A stretch of DNA of 64,000 nucleotides from Photobacterium pectinilyticum (lineage in GTDB: Bacteria; Pseudomonadota; Gammaproteobacteria; Enterobacterales; Vibrionaceae). A model generated the notes under the pieces. The model was given only the letters and a program-made list of their open reading frames with translations. It was not told where the DNA came from and ran no database searches. A program made the position numbers and the translations under genes. Shown piece by piece: positions 60,038 to 64,000 of the stretch (positions are counted from its first letter, which is position 1; each line of letters opens with the position of its first letter). Location of the stretch: the NCBI RefSeq assembly GCF_024357955.1, contig NZ_JANEYT010000001.1:62001-126000 (forward strand). The letters are read 5' to 3'.

Positions 60038-62313
60038 AGGGTGACGAGCTCCTCAGTTTGCATTTGCTGTCCCTTACGCTTGAAGGTAATAAATAGGCCA
60101 GCATTGATAGCCGTGAACAAACCAATCCACATCATGCTCGTTGCCGGGTGATCGGCAAAGTGAGCGATCTGGTAGTAATAAGTTGCAAAGGTATACGCCA
60201 GTAACATGGTATATGACGCAATGAACAGCGAATACTTCTGGCCAAATTCACGCACATAAGCCCCCATAGCTGCTGCACAAGGCGTGTAGAGCAAAATGAA
60301 GATCAAATATGCCATTGCCGCTGCAGAACTCACAAAGTGCGCCTGAATGTTACCAAAGATTGATACATCGACTTCCTGCTCTTCTGCAACCGCCGCTGTA
60401 TCATCTAATTCCCCGACATCAATACCTAATGGGTCAGAGTAGCTTAGTCCAGATAGGTTATCACCAATGCTCGCTACCGCTTCTTGTAGGCTTCCCGCCA
60501 AGTCATACTCGGCTTCTTCCTCTCCTTCAGCAGGCGCATACAAGTTATTCAGAGTTCCCACTACAGCTTCTTTGGCAAAGATCCCCGTCAGAATCCCCAC
60601 GGTTGCAGGCCAGTTATCGTCCTTCACACCAATGGGGGCCAGCACAGGTGTTATTACCTGAGCCGTTTTTGCCAGTACCGAGTTTGGCGTATCTTCGTTA
60701 CCGAACGAGCCATCGGTACCCAATGAGTTGAAGAAGCTCAAAATAGCCACAACCATGACGATGGTCTTACCGGCACCCAACACAAACTTTTTCAGCTTCT
60801 GCCAAGTTTTGATGCCCACATTACGCAGTGTCGGCATCTCGTAGTCTGGCATTTCCATGATAAAGCTATCGCTGCTACCTGGATAAATAGTATGGCGTAG
60901 CACCAAACCGGTCAGAACGGCAGCCGCAATACCCAGCAGGTACAAGCCAAACACCACATTCTGGCCGTTTTCAGGGAAGAAAGCCGCCGCAAATAGCGCG
61001 TAGACCGGAAGTCGAGCACCGCAAGACATGAATGGCGCCATTGCGGCTGCCAGTTTGCGCTCACGCTCTTGCTCCAGCGTACGGGTTGCCATGATTGCCG
61101 GTACGTTACAACCAAAGCCCAGCACCAATGGTACGAACGCTTTACCCGGTAAGCCGACTTTTTGCATCACCTTATCAAGAACGAAAGCTGCACGTGCCAT
61201 ATAACCTGAGCTCTCGAGCATTGCCAAGAACAGATACAAACAGGCAATAACCGGAATAAATGTTGCGACAGTCTGGATACCACCACCGATACCATCGGCA
61301 ATCACAGTCACCAGCCATACCGGCAGGTGATCATCAAGTAGGTAATGGCCTCCATCCACCAGAATTGCGCCAACACTGATATCGAAAAAATCGATAAAGG
61401 CGCTACCGATGTTAATGGAGAACATGAACATCAGGTACATCACGACAAAGAAGAAGGGGATACCGAATGCACGGTTGAGCAATACGCTGTCAATATTGTC
61501 ACTCAGACTACGACTCAGTTTACCTTCCTGACGGCGGACTTTGCTGCAAAGTTGATGCAAGTAGCTATAGCGGACATCGGCAACCTGGATATCAGGATCG
61601 ACATCAACCATCAAGTTATTGCGAACATTACATACCTGATTCTTTTGCTCTTCAGAGAGCCCGTTGATCACTAAGGTGTCATTTTCCAGCACCCTGATTG
61701 CTTGCGCGCGACTGTTTAGTTGATCAGCGGTAAAAAATGTTTCTGTCTCGGCAATAGCTTGCTCAAATTGGGTACCGTAATCCAGTGTTAGTTCGTTAAC
61801 CGCAATCCCCTGAGCCAGCATTTTGTGCAGATGGATTTTAAATTCATTCACCTGCTTGAGGTTATTTGCCGACAGACTCAATACCGGACAACCCAACGCT
61901 TTTTCGAGCCCTTTGATGTCCAATTTCTGGCGCTGACGTTCTAGCACATCCATTTTATTCAGCACGACAACCATTGGTCGGCCCAACTCACGCAACTGAA
62001 GGGTCATGTACAGGCTACGCTCAAGACAAGAAGCATCAACCACGTTGATGATGACATCCGCCGGCATGGTCAATATAGCGCGAGAAGCAATCGCTTCATC
62101 CAAACTATTGACGTCGTTGGCACTATCAAGATTGTAAATACCTGGAAGATCAGTCAGCGCAAAGCTATCGCCAGCACACTCGTAACGGCCCGTTTTCTTT
62201 TCTACTGTTACCCCAGCCCAGTTACCAACCTGCTGCTTGGCCCCTGTCAGGCCGTTGAACAAGGTTGTTTTACCGCTGTTAGGGTTACCTACTGTCAGAA
62301 TACTGTACGGCAT
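60034..62313 (-). CDS. feoB: Ferrous iron transporter FeoB
   Basis: The main Fe2+ permease of the inner membrane. The 759-residue protein has an N-terminal G domain with GNPNSGKTTLFN (G1), ALTDLPGIYNL (G3) and VVLNKMDVLE (G4), and a helical GDI-like spacer. About eight to ten membrane helices from residue 285 contain the two Gate motifs (MYLMFMFSINIG... and FVPLVLGFGCNVPAIMATRT). The feoA stop and feoB start overlap by a base and feoC overlaps its end, so feoABC is one tight operon. Confidence 0.97.
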   Translation of the reverse strand: MPYSILTVGNPNSGKTTLFNGLTGAKQQVGNWAGVTVEKKTGRYECAGDSFALTDLPGIYNLDSANDVNSLDEAIASRAILTMPADVIINVVDASCLERSLYMTLQLRELGRPMVVVLNKMDVLERQRQKLDIKGLEKALGCPVLSLSANNLKQVNEFKIHLHKMLAQGIAVNELTLDYGTQFEQAIAETETFFTADQLNSRAQAIRVLENDTLVINGLSEEQKNQVCNVRNNLMVDVDPDIQVADVRYSYLHQLCSKVRRQEGKLSRSLSDNIDSVLLNRAFGIPFFFVVMYLMFMFSINIGSAFIDFFDISVGAILVDGGHYLLDDHLPVWLVTVIADGIGGGIQTVATFIPVIACLYLFLAMLESSGYMARAAFVLDKVMQKVGLPGKAFVPLVLGFGCNVPAIMATRTLEQERERKLAAAMAPFMSCGARLPVYALFAAAFFPENGQNVVFGLYLLGIAAAVLTGLVLRHTIYPGSSDSFIMEMPDYEMPTLRNVGIKTWQKLKKFVLGAGKTIVMVVAILSFFNSLGTDGSFGNEDTPNSVLAKTAQVITPVLAPIGVKDDNWPATVGILTGIFAKEAVVGTLNNLYAPAEGEEEAEYDLAGSLQEAVASIGDNLSGLSYSDPLGIDVGELDDTAAVAEEQEVDVSIFGNIQAHFVSSAAAMAYLIFILLYTPCAAAMGAYVREFGQKYSLFIASYTMLLAYTFATYYYQIAHFADHPATSMMWIGLFTAINAGLFITFKRKGQQMQTEELVTL

Positions 62314-62540
62314 CAGTTCACCTCCACATCAATGCTTTCTGCAAGTTGTTTACGCAACGCAATATCCACACCGCGTACTCGCACCTGCAGAGGATCCCCT
62401 AAAGGTGCCACACGAATAACACTCACAGGCGTATTGGGCAGCATCCCCATAACCATGAGCTTTTTACGGGTAGCGGCTGGTAAGCCAGCTAAACTGATAA
62501 CCCTTCCTTCGGCCCCGCATGACATTTCTGACAGTTTCAT
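62313..62540 (-). CDS. feoA: Ferrous iron transport protein FeoA
   Basis: The 75-residue SH3-like protein starts MKLSEMSCGAEGRVISLAGL and includes KLMVMGMLPNTPVSVIRVAPLGDPLQVRVRG, the family core. It interacts with FeoB and is needed for full Fe2+ uptake. It is the first gene of the operon. Confidence 0.95.
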   Translation of the reverse strand: MKLSEMSCGAEGRVISLAGLPAATRKKLMVMGMLPNTPVSVIRVAPLGDPLQVRVRGVDIALRKQLAESIDVEVN

Positions 62541-62557
62541 TCTGAATCGCCACCCTA

Positions 62558-62576
62558 AATAAGAATAATTAGCATT
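62558..62576. promoter_or_regulatory. Candidate Fur box of feoABC
   Basis: AATAAGAATAATTAGCATT matches about 12 of 19 positions of the Fur consensus GATAATGATAATCATTATC. It lies 18 bases before the feoA start. Confidence 0.4.
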
Positions 62577-62613
62577 AGTGCTTACAATGTTACAGATTGA
62601 AACACATTGTTTG

Positions 62614-62627
62614 TTGTTTTAAATCAA
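62614..62627. promoter_or_regulatory. Candidate FNR box of feoABC
   Basis: TTGTTTTAAATCAA matches TTGATNNNNATCAA with one difference. It lies about 74 bases before feoA. feo operons are known to be induced by FNR under anaerobiosis. Confidence 0.55.
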
Positions 62628-62864
62628 AAAAAAGCCCTCATTTTTGCAGTAATTGTTTGCAAAATTGACAGGTGGCACACTTAAAAATCCAACTGGTTGC
62701 TTTTTAAGCATTCGGATAAAAACATCAACGCACATACTTTAAAACAATTATTTATATTAAAGCTGGGTCATGGATTGTTCGATTTCATATATGAGCGCCA
62801 CATATACCCAGGCGGCATTGCGCCACCTAGGTAAATAAGCATAAAAGGAAGAATATGTTAGGTA

Positions 62865-62892
62865 CGTGATATGATCGGTCGACCATATCACG
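62865..62892 (-). terminator. Hairpin after the hybrid regulator gene
   Basis: CGTGATATG pairs with CATATCACG, with an inner GGTCGACC palindrome in the loop. No strong T-run follows on either strand, so it may be a weak terminator or a protein-binding palindrome. Confidence 0.45.
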
Positions 62893-62894
62893 CG

Positions 62895-64000
62895 CTATTC
62901 TTTATCAGAGGAGACGCCACTGGCAAACTCAGAAGGTGATTGACCACAATAGGCCTTGAACCTAGCGTTAAAGTAGGAAGCATCCTTAAACCCACATGCA
63001 AGAACAACATCTGACACCTTGTCTCCTTGCCTAAGCATTACCGCCGCTTGTTCAAAGCGAAACTGAGTGACGTAGTCTGTGAAAGGTGCACCGAACTCCC
63101 GCCTGAAACGACGCTGGAAAGTCCGCTCCGACATCAGAAGCGTCTTGGCTGCTGCTGAGGAACCAAAATCCGGGTAATGAAAATGATCCGAGACCAAAGA
63201 CTGAACATTATCTTGCCATTTACTTCCTTGATACTCTTCAAAAGATGGCCCCTTCTCTAGATTCGCTTGCTGTTGCCTAAGCAAGTGGTCAATTTCAACG
63301 AGCATCGATTGAGCCTGCAGTGGCTTCGTCAATACTCTATCGGCCCAGCTGACGGAGAGAAGCTCATGTTGGTTACTCTTTGTCGCACTGCTGACAGCTA
63401 CCATTATCGGTCCATGTTTGCCAAAAAAGTCATCCCTTAAACCTTTAAGCAACTCAAAATCACTTGGCTCAAGCACTGACAGGTCAACAAGTAAAACATC
63501 AGGGAAGGGGCCATCAAGCAACATTAGATCCTCATAATCTCCCCGTGTATGAGTAACATGAAAGCGCTCAGATAACTGTTTGCTCCACTCAGTATCAGCG
63601 TCAGCCTCTTCACCGATAGCCATAATCCAAAAGCCTAATTCTAGCGACTCTTTCTGGACTCTTTGCACTGAACTCCCTGAGAGGCTGGCAATTAATGGCA
63701 GGCGAAGAATAAATTCACTCCCTACACCTTGATAACTAATTACCGAAATTGTCCCCTGGTAAGTCTCCACCAGTTGCTTAACGGAACTCAGACCCAGGCC
63801 AAAGCCTCCTTCGGGACTGTATTGTGGCTTTTCTTGGTAATAGCTATCGAACAAATGGGCTTTCGTCTGCTCTGACATTCCACGGCCGGTATCACTGACC
63901 GAAATAACCAGCTGCTGTTCCTGCTCCTTAACATTGACGGTGATCCCCCCTTTGCTATCCGTGTATTTCATTGCATTGGATAATAAGTTGCCCAGCATGA
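62895..64000 (-). CDS. Hybrid sensor kinase/AraC regulator, 3' part
   Basis: The visible 367 residues are the C-terminal part of a larger protein whose 5' end lies beyond the window. The order is: a histidine kinase ATPase domain with an N-box (LLSNAMKYTDSKGG), G1 (VSDTGRGMS) and G2 (GGFGLGLSSVKQL); a receiver-like domain with the phospho-acceptor region PDVLLVDLSVL and Lys in LTKPL; and an AraC-type HTH domain (MSERTFQRRFRREFGAPF... VVLACGFKDASYFNARFKAY). This is the one-component hybrid two-component layout, often controlling a neighbouring uptake operon. The ATG at 63998 is probably internal. Confidence 0.93.
   Translation of the reverse strand, partial: MLGNLLSNAMKYTDSKGGITVNVKEQEQQLVISVSDTGRGMSEQTKAHLFDSYYQEKPQYSPEGGFGLGLSSVKQLVETYQGTISVISYQGVGSEFILRLPLIASLSGSSVQRVQKESLELGFWIMAIGEEADADTEWSKQLSERFHVTHTRGDYEDLMLLDGPFPDVLLVDLSVLEPSDFELLKGLRDDFFGKHGPIMVAVSSATKSNQHELLSVSWADRVLTKPLQAQSMLVEIDHLLRQQQANLEKGPSFEEYQGSKWQDNVQSLVSDHFHYPDFGSSAAAKTLLMSERTFQRRFRREFGAPFTDYVTQFRFEQAAVMLRQGDKVSDVVLACGFKDASYFNARFKAYCGQSPSEFASGVSSDKE

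Larger units (their letters stand above)
62541..62894 (-). promoter_or_regulatory. feo operon upstream region
   Basis: 354 bases without a gene. It holds a Fur-like site (62558-62576), an FNR-like site (62614-62627), a diverged half of the TATACCCAAG repeat near 62803 and a strong hairpin at 62865-62892. Together these fit iron- and oxygen-responsive control of feoABC. Confidence 0.55.

Overview
The window is a chromosomal stretch of a marine gammaproteobacterium of the Vibrionaceae. Gene content, protein sequences and intergenic repeats suggest the Photobacterium/Grimontia/Enterovibrio side of the family, but the genus cannot be fixed from sequence alone. Much of the gene order is shared with Escherichia coli and Vibrio: yebC-ruvC, aspS, DUF72-cmoA-cmoB, adhE-ychE, hisGDCBHAFI, ycgL/minCDE, rnd-fadD-slp-tsaB-yoaA, yecM/argS and feoABC. 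No rRNA, tRNA or CRISPR array was found.

Layout. 1-4.1 kb: a truncated chemoreceptor-like gene, then ruvC, yebC and aspS on the minus strand. 4.5-7.4 kb: a DUF72 gene and the tRNA U34 modification pair cmoA-cmoB. 7.5-10.7 kb: an operon of a lipoprotein retropepsin, an inactive-transglutaminase 7TM protein and an ATP-grasp ligase. 10.9-13.6 kb: a PatB/MalY C-S lyase, an unknown protein and a degenerate short-chain dehydrogenase. 13.8-17.8 kb: adhE divergent from a MarC-family gene. 18.0-20.5 kb: a second retropepsin/ATP-grasp operon, RimB-like, RimK and an M14-type deacylase. 20.5-21.5 kb: a small accessory patch with an mgtE remnant, a 48-bp repeat and an orphan lipoprotein. 21.8-27.7 kb: cysS, ppiB-lpxH, a TauE permease, an EAL-HDOD protein and a YchJ-like protein. 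28.1-35.5 kb: the full histidine operon with its leader peptide and attenuator. 35.5-40.5 kb: tdk, an NhaC-family transporter under a lysine riboswitch, hns, a lytic transglycosylase and ycgL. 40.7-50.4 kb: minCDE, then rnd, fadD, an alpha/beta hydrolase, slp, tsaB and yoaA. 50.6-56.9 kb: purU, yecM, argS, a GGDEF protein, a DUF924 protein and a HIT protein. 57.0-59.75 kb: a complete transposon. 59.8-62.5 kb: feoCBA. The window ends inside a hybrid histidine kinase/AraC regulator.

The main discovery candidate is the 2,779-bp element at 56972-59750. It has imperfect terminal inverted repeats of about 28 bp starting CAAGGCGTTCGG at both ends and an exact 9-bp target duplication (CCCGCAGGC). It carries a 596-residue zinc-ribbon DDE-type transposase and a 253-residue PD-(D/E)XK nuclease-like protein. 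It sits inside a rho-independent terminator, which is restored when the element and one target copy are removed. A hairpin ending in a T-run just before the transposase start hides its likely ribosome binding site. A second theme is the two separate retropepsin plus ATP-grasp ligase modules within 13 kb, which look like parallel systems for amino-acid ligation and trimming.
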